The notes under the pieces were generated by a model. That model had not been told where the DNA came from. It saw only the letters and a program-made list of their open reading frames with translations, and made no database searches. A DNA stretch of 64,000 bases, from NCBI GenBank assembly GCA_027366585.1, contig DAHXNF010000036.1, positions 1 to 64,000 on the forward strand. Direction: 5' to 3'. Shown one piece after another: positions 18,383 through 27,735 of this stretch; the stretch's first letter is position 1; each line of letters begins with the position of its first letter. The position numbers were made by a program, and so were the translations under genes. The DNA comes from Thermoplasmatales archaeon (lineage in GTDB: Archaea; Thermoplasmatota; Thermoplasmata; Thermoplasmatales; Thermoplasmataceae).

Positions 18383-19318
18383 TCACTCCACTACTTCTTC
18401 CAGGAACTCGAGATTAGGTTCAGTCGTGGTGGAGAGCTTGATCCTGGAATTCAGCGGGATGAGCATCTGGCCCTCGCCATGGCCGAAAGGAAGCCCATAA
18501 AGGGATGGTTTCTTCAACTCTTCCATATAGTCCTCGATAACGTCCTCAACGAACGGCATCGGTTCACTCTGCTCACTTATTGTCTTGAGGTCACCGAAGG
18601 CAAATGCCGAGAAGCTTTCGAGGTGGTTAGCAAGCTTCATCGTGAAAAAATACCTGTCTATGTCACCAGCGGTGATTCCGGTATCTTCAGCAAAGAATAT
18701 CTTGCCTGTAGTTTCGGGCATATACTTAGTGCCGATGAGTGAGGATGCGACGGAAATATTGGTTCCTATTGATATGCCTTCAGCAGTTCCGGGGTTGATG
18801 TACTTGACCAGTAATTCCCTGTCCCCGGTAGCGAAGTTCTTCATCTTGCCTTCCAGAACATCTATTATTGTCTTGAAATATGGCTTCCCAATCTCTTCGG
18901 GATCTGAACCTGGCATAGGTCCGTGGAAAGTGACAAGGTTTGCGAGCTTATTGAATGCCAGATGAAGTGCAGTGATATCGCTGTAGCCCATGAATATCTT
19001 CGGATGATCATGAATGACGTCGAAATTCAGGAGAGGGAGCGTATGGATTGAACCATAACCTCCGCGTGCACAGAAAATTGCCTTTACATTGTCGTCCCTG
19101 AAAGCGTTGAGTATTTCATTGCTTCTCTCTTCCGCAGTGGCAGCAAGCTGATGTACCTGCACCAGTCGTTTTATGTTCCTGCCTAATGAGACCTTGAAGC
19201 CAAGCTTCTTCAGTCTCGTGATTCCCTTGGACAGGTTGGCCATGTCGGGTGCGCTTGCGGGCGCTATTATCCTAATTTCATCTCCTTCTTTCAATTTTGG
19301 TGGTTTTACTTTATCCAT
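18383..19318 (-). CDS. S66 family peptidase (LD-carboxypeptidase/MccF-like)
   Basis: ARGGYGS...MGYSDITALHLAF catalytic-Ser region, FHGPM, GLPFGHGEGQMLIPL His region. Confidence 0.9.
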   Translation of the reverse strand: MDKVKPPKLKEGDEIRIIAPASAPDMANLSKGITRLKKLGFKVSLGRNIKRLVQVHQLAATAEERSNEILNAFRDDNVKAIFCARGGYGSIHTLPLLNFDVIHDHPKIFMGYSDITALHLAFNKLANLVTFHGPMPGSDPEEIGKPYFKTIIDVLEGKMKNFATGDRELLVKYINPGTAEGISIGTNISVASSLIGTKYMPETTGKIFFAEDTGITAGDIDRYFFTMKLANHLESFSAFAFGDLKTISEQSEPMPFVEDVIEDYMEELKKPSLYGLPFGHGEGQMLIPLNSRIKLSTTTEPNLEFLEEVVE

Positions 19319-19613
19319 ACTTTATCACCTCTTTCCAGTTTCTGCAAAACCGGTTCTTAATCGGATTATCCTTTTGTCCCAGACGCGGTGCGTGGATTTG
19401 TGAACTCTTGGAACCCGGGGTTCCCGGTAACTAATGTTCATTGCTCATATCTGGAACAGAACTAGTATTGCCTTGAAGGTAAGGGATTTAAGGCTGATAA
19501 AGCTGCCTATTTAGGGAGATAAGTCATAACCTTGTGCCCGTTGAATGGCATTCTTCAGTATTCTTATGCCCAGATGACGGATAATTCTTTAAAATAGAAA
19601 GGCATAGTCACGC

Positions 19614-20375
19614 GTGTTCCGCATATCAAGCGTGGATACTCCGGATGAGATCAACAGAATGATTCCTGTCATCACGTCCATCTGGAAGAACACCAGCATA
19701 AGGGAGGAGCTCGCAGATACGCTTAGAGCAATAGCATTTAATGGAGGCGTCGTGCTGAAACTATCGGAGAAGACCGAAGCCGACGCACTTCTGATCGGCG
19801 TGGCAGGATTCACGATGGGCAGTACTTACCTGTTCACTAGACCTTTCATTTTCAGGCAAGATGAGTCGAGATACTCAGTGCTTCTGGCACTGTTAAGCCA
19901 TGCGAGGAACTGGGCTATTCAGAACTTTTACAACCTACTTGTAGGCGAGTTTGATCCCTTCAACAATCTTGAGGCCCTGCTTTTCTTTCAAACTTTGAAA
20001 TCAACGTCCTCAAGCAGATTCAATTTGAGTAAGGTATATCAGTCCGCTGGAACCGCCAGGCTTGAACCGTTGAAGCTTATTGCTGAGATTCCCCTTGACT
20101 CATCATTCCGGAAGGATGACGATACGATGGCAGGTTTGAATCCGGTATCTCCATATTCCCTACTGAGGGAACCGGGGAGATTTCTGGAAGAATCTATGAT
20201 TCGCCTGCAACTTCCCGACAACCTTAAAGCGGTCAGGAATGATGTTGCTGAGGGCGAAGTATCGTTGGAAAATGCAGCTAGAAAGGCTTTTCAGTTACTA
20301 TTCAGAGCAGATTTCAAGATCACGTCAATGATTCCGGGTAAAAATACGCTTACCTATCTGTTAAGGAAGGGATGA
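19614..20375 (+). CDS. Conserved protein, possible divergent COG3375-like GNAT
   Basis: GGVVLKLSE...LLVGEFDPFNNLEALLFFQTL...GTARLEPLKLIAEIPLD pattern resembles COG3375 GNATs; weak. Confidence 0.4.
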   Translation: MFRISSVDTPDEINRMIPVITSIWKNTSIREELADTLRAIAFNGGVVLKLSEKTEADALLIGVAGFTMGSTYLFTRPFIFRQDESRYSVLLALLSHARNWAIQNFYNLLVGEFDPFNNLEALLFFQTLKSTSSSRFNLSKVYQSAGTARLEPLKLIAEIPLDSSFRKDDDTMAGLNPVSPYSLLREPGRFLEESMIRLQLPDNLKAVRNDVAEGEVSLENAARKAFQLLFRADFKITSMIPGKNTLTYLLRKG

Positions 20376-20495
20376 GTGATCGGTAGCGTTGAAAAGTGGG
20401 AGCAGGCCTGGCAACCATTGATGCTTGCGGTTTCACAGTTAGTTTCCAGGTAAATATCTGCCAACAGAGGTATTCTTCAGCCGGGTCCCAGGTAA

Positions 20496-21305
20496 CTATC
20501 TGGTTATCGACTTTATCCAGTGACTCCATCCTCCGGGGTACAACTTAGGCTCAATTCCAGCTATCCGCATCGCAATGAAATTAACGCATGATGTAACTCC
20601 GGAACCGCAGTAGAGTACTGGGTTTTGACTGATTCCTGAAAGAAGATCCCTTATCTGTTCCGGCGACCTGTAAGTTCCATCTTCTTTAAGCATGTCCTTC
20701 CAGAATATGTTTACCGCAGTGGGAATATGCCCCGGTATTGGATCAATCGGCTCATATTCACCCTTATACCTGTCTGGCGATCTGGCGTCCACAAGAAGGA
20801 TGGATGAATCATTGGCTTCTATCCTGTCCTTCCCTATGATCATATCTCTTCTTTCCTCAAGACGGACTGAAGATCTCTTTCTTGCAATGACTTTATCCGA
20901 CCGTGATCCTCCGGCTCTTAACCAGGCATTAAGGCCCCCATCCAGAACGTAGCCATTCTCAAGGGAGAAATATTCTAACAGGAACCAGAGCCTGGCAGCT
21001 CCTGATCCATCGTCATCGTACGACACTACAATACTCTGCTTCGAAATTCCTCGATCCTCAAGTACCCGCTTGAAGACGTCAACAGAAGGAATTGGATGCC
21101 TGCCGCCGGACTTGTCCGGTGAGGACAGATCCTTCTCCATGTCAAAGAAGACGGCACCCGGTATGTGACCTTTCATGTAAGAATTCAACCCATAATCATG
21201 ATCAAGAAGGTTGAACCTGCAATCGGCAGGAATCACCCCTTCGTCACTTATATGTGACATCAGCCATTCGGCAGATACGATTGGGAATTTCTTATTGTTG
21301 CGCAA
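20496..21305 (-). CDS. Two-domain sulfurtransferase (thiosulfate/3-mercaptopyruvate sulfurtransferase family)
   Basis: Tandem rhodanese domains; active-site loop LYCGSGVTSC. Confidence 0.93.
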   Translation of the reverse strand: MRNNKKFPIVSAEWLMSHISDEGVIPADCRFNLLDHDYGLNSYMKGHIPGAVFFDMEKDLSSPDKSGGRHPIPSVDVFKRVLEDRGISKQSIVVSYDDDGSGAARLWFLLEYFSLENGYVLDGGLNAWLRAGGSRSDKVIARKRSSVRLEERRDMIIGKDRIEANDSSILLVDARSPDRYKGEYEPIDPIPGHIPTAVNIFWKDMLKEDGTYRSPEQIRDLLSGISQNPVLYCGSGVTSCVNFIAMRIAGIEPKLYPGGWSHWIKSITR

Positions 21306-21376
21306 GTGATCTCTCTCTTAAACGTTACACCTTATAAAAGGTTAAAGTTGATAACCTTTCTTACCATATCTGTCGG

Positions 21377-22000
21377 ATGCTTAAGATTGTGGAGGCCTTC
21401 ATTCAGTTGACCCGGGATGATTGCGTGGTCACGAAAGAAGCCCTTAAAGCTGAACCAGGATGCAAGATTGCCCGCTTGAAGATAGGATCCGGGACAACAA
21501 CACATCTCGTTTCTTCCTCAAAAAACATCGACAAGCTGTATACTGCCCTGCAGAAGAAAAGTATTTCTGCCAGCAGGGTGGGGAAGGAATCTATATGGAT
21601 TGAGGGAAAGAGTTGTTCCGCATGCAGTGCAATCGCAGATACCGGCGCTATAACCCTCTCAAGCAGGGCTGTTAACGATAACACCGTTATATACAGGGTT
21701 CTGGTTAAGTCGAAAGGAAACCTTGAAAAGATTACAAAAGATCTCAAGGCAAAGGGGTTGAATCCCATCGTAACCCTGCATGAAATGCCAAAGGAACTTA
21801 CTGCAAGAGAAAGGGAGATAATTTACGAAGTCTATGCTCACGGCTTCTTTGACCAGATGAGGAAAGCCTCCCTGACTGAGATCGCGAAGAACCTTGGGAT
21901 TTCTACTGCAACGCTATCAGAAAGCCTCAGAAGAACACTCAGGAAGATAGTCAGGGGATATCTGGAAAATTCACTCGTTGAAGAGATTGAAGCTTCCTGA
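21377..22000 (+). CDS. Bat-type (HTH-10) transcriptional regulator
   Basis: C-terminal LTAREREIIYEVYAHGFFDQMRKASLTEIAKNLGISTATLSESLRRTLRKIVRGYL. Confidence 0.9.
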   Translation: MLKIVEAFIQLTRDDCVVTKEALKAEPGCKIARLKIGSGTTTHLVSSSKNIDKLYTALQKKSISASRVGKESIWIEGKSCSACSAIADTGAITLSSRAVNDNTVIYRVLVKSKGNLEKITKDLKAKGLNPIVTLHEMPKELTAREREIIYEVYAHGFFDQMRKASLTEIAKNLGISTATLSESLRRTLRKIVRGYLENSLVEEIEAS

Positions 22001-23206
22001 TTATTCCATTCTTTCGACGATACAGGCATTGGCCATTCCACCGCCCTCACAGATTGCAATGAGCCCTGTATGAAGCTTTTTTAATTCGAGAATGTTCGTC
22101 ATTGTTGTAATAAGGCGGGATCCAGTCGCCCCGACCGGGTGACCAAGAGCGATGGCTCCACCAAGCATGTTTACCTTTTCAGGATCAGCTCCGGTCTCCT
22201 TCTGCCAAGCGAGCACTACGGGAGCGAATGCCTCGTTTACTTCAAAGCAGTCTATGTCTTCCAAGACCATTCCAATTCTTTTCAGTGCCTTGAAAGTCGC
22301 AGGAGCTGGGCCGGACAGCATTGTTACCGGATCCACTCCCACAACAGAAAATGAAAGGAATCTGGCTCTGGGCTTGACATCGTGCGATTCAATGTATCTG
22401 TCAGATGCTACAACAGTGAAACTGGCGCCATCAGAGATCTGGCTTGAGTTGCCGGCTGTTATCATCTCTACCCCTGGAAAAGCCTCCTTCAGGTTTGACA
22501 GAGCCTCCATGGATGAGTTGCTCCTGATCCCCTCGTCTGCCGACGTAATTGATCCGTTGTGATGCTTGTACGGTATAATCTCCCGCGCGAGGAGATTTTT
22601 GGACGAAGCGGCCCGCTTATGACTTCGAAGGCTGAATTCATCGAGATCATTGCGTGTCAACGAATGACGTCTGGCGATCAATGAGGCACCCCTAGCCTGC
22701 GAGAACCAGTCTTCGCTCAGTGAATACCGCCTCTTCATAGATTGCGTAATTGGATTAGCAGTCCTGCTGATGGTTGAGCCCAGCGGGATCCTGGACATGG
22801 ATTCCACACCACCGGCTATAACGAGATCTGAGTAACCGGACTCTATACCCTGCGAGGCAAACTGAACTGCCTGCAGGGATGAACCGCACTGGCGATCAAC
22901 CGAAACGCCAGGGATACTTTCCGGCAGATCTGAAGATAGAACAATGTTTCTTGCAATATTCATCCCCTGCTCATTCACCTGTCCGACACAGCCCACTATA
23001 CAATCGTCGATTTCGCCGGGATCAATGTGAGTCCGTTTGATAAGATCTTTGAGAACAGAAGACGCAATATCCACGGGATGAGCTGCTGCCATAGATCCAT
23101 TCCTTTTGCCAATGGGGCTTCTTGCTGCGTCAAGTATGTAGGAGAAACCTTTACCAGCCATATGAAGGGTTGAAAGCTGTGTGATATTTATCTGTATCTG
23201 TAACAA
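22001..23206 (-). CDS. Thiolase family acetyl-CoA acetyltransferase (true start likely Met at about 23161)
   Basis: VDRQCGSSLQAVQFASQGI, GGAIALGHPVGATGSRL, CEGGGMANA. Confidence 0.95.
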   Translation of the reverse strand: MLQIQINITQLSTLHMAGKGFSYILDAARSPIGKRNGSMAAAHPVDIASSVLKDLIKRTHIDPGEIDDCIVGCVGQVNEQGMNIARNIVLSSDLPESIPGVSVDRQCGSSLQAVQFASQGIESGYSDLVIAGGVESMSRIPLGSTISRTANPITQSMKRRYSLSEDWFSQARGASLIARRHSLTRNDLDEFSLRSHKRAASSKNLLAREIIPYKHHNGSITSADEGIRSNSSMEALSNLKEAFPGVEMITAGNSSQISDGASFTVVASDRYIESHDVKPRARFLSFSVVGVDPVTMLSGPAPATFKALKRIGMVLEDIDCFEVNEAFAPVVLAWQKETGADPEKVNMLGGAIALGHPVGATGSRLITTMTNILELKKLHTGLIAICEGGGMANACIVERME

Positions 23207-23406
23207 CTCAGGTTACGTAACCAGAGAGCGCATGCGATGCTTCATTGCCTGCATTCTGGCGAATGGGCTTCACCTCACAGGTATAGCAGAATCATGAGCC
23301 CGCTTGCCCCTGCATGGTTAAAACCTTATATTCCAATCTCCAATACCTTGAAACCTTACTAAGGTTCAATGATGATATTGACTTGGTCTAGGGAAAGGTG
23401 GAATAG

Positions 23407-23685
23407 TTGAAGCTTCCAAAAATAGTTAAGATGTATTGCCCCAAATGTGATGCGCATACTCCTCATGAAGTGGAAAGAGTCAGGAAGAGAAAGGCGAGCG
23501 AGTATGGTGCAGGCCAGAGGAGATTCAGAAGAGCCACATCTGGTTTCGGCGGTTTCCCAAGGCCGAGATATGAGGGCAGAGAAAAGCCAACCAAGAGAGT
23601 GGCAATCAAGTTCAGGTGCACGAAGTGCAAGAAGGCAATAACCATCCCGACACAGCGGGCAAAGAAATTCGAGATCGCGGAGTGA
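23407..23685 (+). CDS. rpl44e: 50S ribosomal protein eL42 (L44e)
   Basis: MKLPKIVKMYCPKCDAHTPHEVERVRKRKASEYGAGQRRFRRATSGFGG...FRCTKCKKA. Confidence 0.97.
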   Translation: MKLPKIVKMYCPKCDAHTPHEVERVRKRKASEYGAGQRRFRRATSGFGGFPRPRYEGREKPTKRVAIKFRCTKCKKAITIPTQRAKKFEIAE

Positions 23686-23689
23686 TGAA

Positions 23690-23890
23690 ATGACTGAGAG
23701 AAGTTTTGTAAAGTTGAAGAACGCAGGCAACAAATTCATAAAAATAAAATGCCCAGACTGCAGCAATGAGCAAGTCACTTACACTAAAATTTCGAGCCCG
23801 GTTAGCTGCCTGATTTGTGGTAATACCATAGCCAGGCCTACTGGGGGAACACTAGAGACAACCTCAGAGGTTGTAGAAGACGCCATATGA
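23690..23890 (+). CDS. rps27e: 30S ribosomal protein eS27
   Basis: FIKIKCPDCSNEQVTYTKISSPVSCLICGNTIARPTGG. Confidence 0.96.
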   Translation: MTERSFVKLKNAGNKFIKIKCPDCSNEQVTYTKISSPVSCLICGNTIARPTGGTLETTSEVVEDAI

Positions 23891-24651
23891 AGCAGGATCT
23901 TCCACAGGTTGGTGACCTTGTCGTAGTCACTATCAGGGAAGTCAAGAATTTTGGCGCAAAGGCCTCCCTTGAAGAGTACAAAGGCAAGGAGGGTTTTATT
24001 CATATCGCGGAAGTCGCGAGGGGATGGGTCAAGTATATCAGGGACTACCTCAGGGAGGGCCAGAAAACAGTCTGCAAGGTTCTCAATGTCGATCCACAGA
24101 AAGGCATGGTTGATCTTTCGCTCAAGAGGGTCAATCCTCACCAGAGGAGAGAGAAAATCTCTGAATGGAAGAACGATCAGAAAGCTACAAAACTCCTTGA
24201 GATCGTTGCCGCCAACTTGGGATGGACCGTCGAAAAATGTGAAAAAGATTTTGGCAGGGATCTTGAATCCAGGTATGGAACTTTATACCGTGCATTCGAG
24301 GATGCTTCCGCTGAAGATGATTGGCTACCGGATGTGACAGGACCATGGAAGCAGGCTTTCAAGAAGGTGGCTTCCGAGAATGTTGCAATACCGTCCGTAA
24401 AGATTGGCGGATACATAGAAATGTATTCCCTTGCGAGTAACGGTGTAGAGCGTCTGAAGGAAGTTATAGGAGAAATCGATGGTGAGAAACTCACAATCCA
24501 ATATGCAGGTGCCCCGAGATACAGGCTGCAGGTAGTCGATTCCAACTATAAGTCAGCAGAAGAACAACTCAAGGATTCGATAACAGGAATGGAGTCACGC
24601 GCAAAGAAACTTGGAGTGGTGTTTGAATTTAACAGGACAGCTGGAAAATGA
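23887..24651 (+). CDS. Translation initiation factor aIF2 alpha subunit
   Basis: S1 domain LPQVGDLVVVTIREVKNFGAKASLEEYKGKEGFIHIAEVARGWVKYIRDYLREGQK. Confidence 0.97.
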   Translation: MKQDLPQVGDLVVVTIREVKNFGAKASLEEYKGKEGFIHIAEVARGWVKYIRDYLREGQKTVCKVLNVDPQKGMVDLSLKRVNPHQRREKISEWKNDQKATKLLEIVAANLGWTVEKCEKDFGRDLESRYGTLYRAFEDASAEDDWLPDVTGPWKQAFKKVASENVAIPSVKIGGYIEMYSLASNGVERLKEVIGEIDGEKLTIQYAGAPRYRLQVVDSNYKSAEEQLKDSITGMESRAKKLGVVFEFNRTAGK

Positions 24652-24830
24652 AGTCTTCGATAATGAAGTGCGGGTCATGCGGCAAATACACAATGAGCCA
24701 GGTTTGCCCTGCTTGCGGCTCACAGACTTTTTGTGCACTTCCGCCAAGATACTCGCCAGCGGACAGGTTCCAGAGATTCAGACTTGCAAAATTGGAGGTT
24801 TCCAAAGATGGAAAAAATAATGGTCAATAA
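24648..24830 (+). CDS. nop10: H/ACA RNP protein Nop10
   Basis: IMKCGSCGKYTMSQVCPACGSQTFCALPPRYSPADRFQRFR; downstream of aIF2alpha. Confidence 0.95.
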   Translation: MKSSIMKCGSCGKYTMSQVCPACGSQTFCALPPRYSPADRFQRFRLAKLEVSKDGKNNGQ

Positions 24831-25569
24831 ACTGAAAAATCCCAAGCTTTCGAACCCGGTTCTCATAGTAGGTCTTCCGGGGATTGGGAATGTGGGAAAG
24901 ATTGCCGTTGAGTACATGATAGACAAATTGAAAATGATCAAGATGATAGATATCGTATCACAGTATCTTCCTCCACAGGTATTCATCAATGAGGATGGGC
25001 TTATTAATCTTGCAAAGAATTCAATTTACTACAAGAAGAGGATCAAGGACAATGACCTGATCATTGTTACTGGAGACTTCCAGGGAACAACACAGGAAGG
25101 ACAATACGAGCTTTCCTACCTGATTCTGGAATTGGCGAAGGAATTGAAGGCTTCCGCCGTTTACACGCTTGGCGGTTACAGTATAGGCAAGATCGTTGAG
25201 AACCCAAGGGTACTCGGTGCAGTGTCGGACAGGAAGATGCTTGAGAGCATAAAGGGTGCAGGTGTAGTATTTCCAAAGGGAGAGCCTGGAGGAGGCATAG
25301 TTGGTTCCGCAGGCCTTATACTTGGCCTCGCCACGGAAGTGTTTGACATAAGCTCCGCATGCCTTATGGGCGAAACTTCTGGATATTTTGCAGATCCGAG
25401 GGGCGCAATAGCCCTCATACAGGCACTGTCAAGGCTGCTTTCAATTGACGTTGATCTGAGTGACCTCCAGGAAAGGAGCAAGCAAATTGAAGAGATCACC
25501 GGAAAGATGCAGCAGGAAGGAATGCAGCCTAAGCCTCCAGGCAAGGATGATCTGGGCTATTTTGGATGA
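24808..25569 (+). CDS. PAC2 family protein (proteasome assembly chaperone-like, DUF75)
   Basis: NPVLIVGLPGIGNVGKIAVEYMIDKLK...; ATG 24808 preferred over the track start at 24733. Confidence 0.88.
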   Translation: MEKIMVNKLKNPKLSNPVLIVGLPGIGNVGKIAVEYMIDKLKMIKMIDIVSQYLPPQVFINEDGLINLAKNSIYYKKRIKDNDLIIVTGDFQGTTQEGQYELSYLILELAKELKASAVYTLGGYSIGKIVENPRVLGAVSDRKMLESIKGAGVVFPKGEPGGGIVGSAGLILGLATEVFDISSACLMGETSGYFADPRGAIALIQALSRLLSIDVDLSDLQERSKQIEEITGKMQQEGMQPKPPGKDDLGYFG

Positions 25570-25860
25570 TTGGCTATTCATTTTTGTACAGTATATTTTC
25601 GTCCTTCTGAAACCAGGCAGCGGATCCGCGCGGCAATTTGAAGCGTTTCCCAGCCAATCATTCGATAATGATGCATAACATCAATTTATGTTTCTAGGTC
25701 TATATTATATGCTTTGATGTTTTTCCCGTGTCAAGACAAAATGAACTTTCTTCGCTCTGATCATGCAGTTTTATGATGATTCTCTGAAAGGGCGGCTCGA
25801 TCATTGTAATTTGTCTGACAAAAAGGGAAGTAATTTAAGGAACAGTTCAATAGTCATTCA

Positions 25861-27735
25861 ATGGCAGGCCGCCAATATTCGATTTCAGAAGGGAAAGAGA
25901 TCTCTATTTCCGAGTTTTTTGAGAAGAACAGGCATATCCTCGGTTTCGACTCACCTCAAAAGGCACTGTATATGATTGTAAAGGAAGCCCTGGACAACTC
26001 GCTGGACGCGTGCGAGGAGCACCAGATTATTCCCGAGATAAAGGTCAGGGTCCTTAAGGCAGAGAATGAGGAATTTGAGGTCACGATAGAAGACAATGGT
26101 CCTGGTATTGACAGAAAGGAAGTACCGAAGGTATTCGGGCAGCTTCTTTATGGCTCTAGATTTCACTCCTTCAAGCAGTCACGGGGCCAGCAGGGCATAG
26201 GGATAACCGCTGCCGTCCTTTTCGGTCAGATCACGACAGGAAAGGACTCTTTAATAAGGACAAGGAAGAAGGGTGATGAAGTGGCATATGACTTCAGGCT
26301 TGGCATAAACATCAAGGAGAACAGGGCCAAGATTGCGGAAGAAAAACCTGCAATGTGGGATAAGGAGCATGGCACCATAGTTACAATATTCTCGAAGGGA
26401 AAATACCAGACTGGAAAACAGTCTATCTTTGAGTACCTTAAGGAGACTGCGACAGTTAATCCGAATATGGATCTGATTTTTGAGGACCCTGATGGTAAAA
26501 CATATCACTTCAAGCGCGTCATAGAGAGGCCTTCTGTCCCGGCAAGACCAATCAAGCCGTATCCTGTTGGGCTTGAGCCAGGAGAGATACTGGCATTGGC
26601 GCATGAAACTCCTGCGACGAGCGTGGCAACATTCCTTTCAGGCGACTTCAGCCGTATAAGCAGGAACAGCGCGGAGGAGATTTGCAGGATCGCGGGAATA
26701 GAAATGAACAGGAAACCTGCTGACCTCTCCCTTGCAGAAATTAAGGCGATCCGCCAGGCGGTGGGATCTATCAGCATACTGCCGCCATCATCTGACTGTC
26801 TCTCCCCGCTCGGGGAGGAATTCATAAGAAAAGGGCTCAGGAACATCTATGACGATCTTCATCCATCTTTTTATTCCAAGCCTGTAAAGCGCGCCACCAG
26901 CACTTATAACGGCAATCCGGTTTCGGTTGAGGTTGGCCTGGTATTCGGCGGAGATCTGCCCCAGGATGAACCCGTGCGTATTGTGCGATACGCGAACAAG
27001 GTGCCTCTCCTTTACCAGCCTGGCGCGTGTGCAACAACCAGGGCTGTATCAGAAATAGACTGGCGATCTTATGGCCTGGACCAGAGGAATGGAGCCGGTG
27101 TGCCTTTTGGCCCGATGATCCTCTTTATCCATGTTTTCGGTATAAGGATTCCTTACACCTCGGAGTCAAAGGAGGCAATTGCTCCTGTTACAGAGATATC
27201 CGAGGAAATAAAGGCTGCCTTAAAGACGGCGGGCAGGAGCATCAAGTCTTTCCTGAACAAGCGGGAGAAGAGGAAGAAGATCAGCGAAAAGTTCAGGCTT
27301 GTAAGCACAATTTTGCCAGAGATCTCGGAAAAAGCAGCTTCCATAACCGGCGAAGGGAACATACCGATTGAAAGCGTACTGTCCAAGGTTGCAAATGTTA
27401 TTTTCATCACGGAGGAAACAGCTCCCAGCGATGAAGGATTGGACGTCAGGGCAGTAGTGCACAACTTCACCTCATCACCAAGATCATTTACTCTGATTGC
27501 AGATCCGCCCGTTGGTGATCTGGTCGGATCTCCGGAATTTGAGATTTCTGACCTTGCACCGGCTGCGAATGTATCCTTTACCTTCAAGATCAAGGTGGAG
27601 GCGGGAAGATACCCTGGCACTGACTACTACTTCAGGGGAATAGATCCTGTCTACATCAATGGTGCGGAGCCCCTGCCTGCAGACTGGAATATAGAGAAGA
27701 TCAATGTGGAGGAGGTAGCTGATGGCGCAGAGTGA
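25861..27735 (+). CDS. top6B: DNA topoisomerase VI subunit B
   Basis: Bergerat fold KEALDNSLDACEE, IEDNGPGI, FGQLLYGSRFHSFKQSRGQQGIGITAAVLFGQ; C-terminal Ig-like extension. Confidence 0.97.
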   Translation: MAGRQYSISEGKEISISEFFEKNRHILGFDSPQKALYMIVKEALDNSLDACEEHQIIPEIKVRVLKAENEEFEVTIEDNGPGIDRKEVPKVFGQLLYGSRFHSFKQSRGQQGIGITAAVLFGQITTGKDSLIRTRKKGDEVAYDFRLGINIKENRAKIAEEKPAMWDKEHGTIVTIFSKGKYQTGKQSIFEYLKETATVNPNMDLIFEDPDGKTYHFKRVIERPSVPARPIKPYPVGLEPGEILALAHETPATSVATFLSGDFSRISRNSAEEICRIAGIEMNRKPADLSLAEIKAIRQAVGSISILPPSSDCLSPLGEEFIRKGLRNIYDDLHPSFYSKPVKRATSTYNGNPVSVEVGLVFGGDLPQDEPVRIVRYANKVPLLYQPGACATTRAVSEIDWRSYGLDQRNGAGVPFGPMILFIHVFGIRIPYTSESKEAIAPVTEISEEIKAALKTAGRSIKSFLNKREKRKKISEKFRLVSTILPEISEKAASITGEGNIPIESVLSKVANVIFITEETAPSDEGLDVRAVVHNFTSSPRSFTLIADPPVGDLVGSPEFEISDLAPAANVSFTFKIKVEAGRYPGTDYYFRGIDPVYINGAEPLPADWNIEKINVEEVADGAE

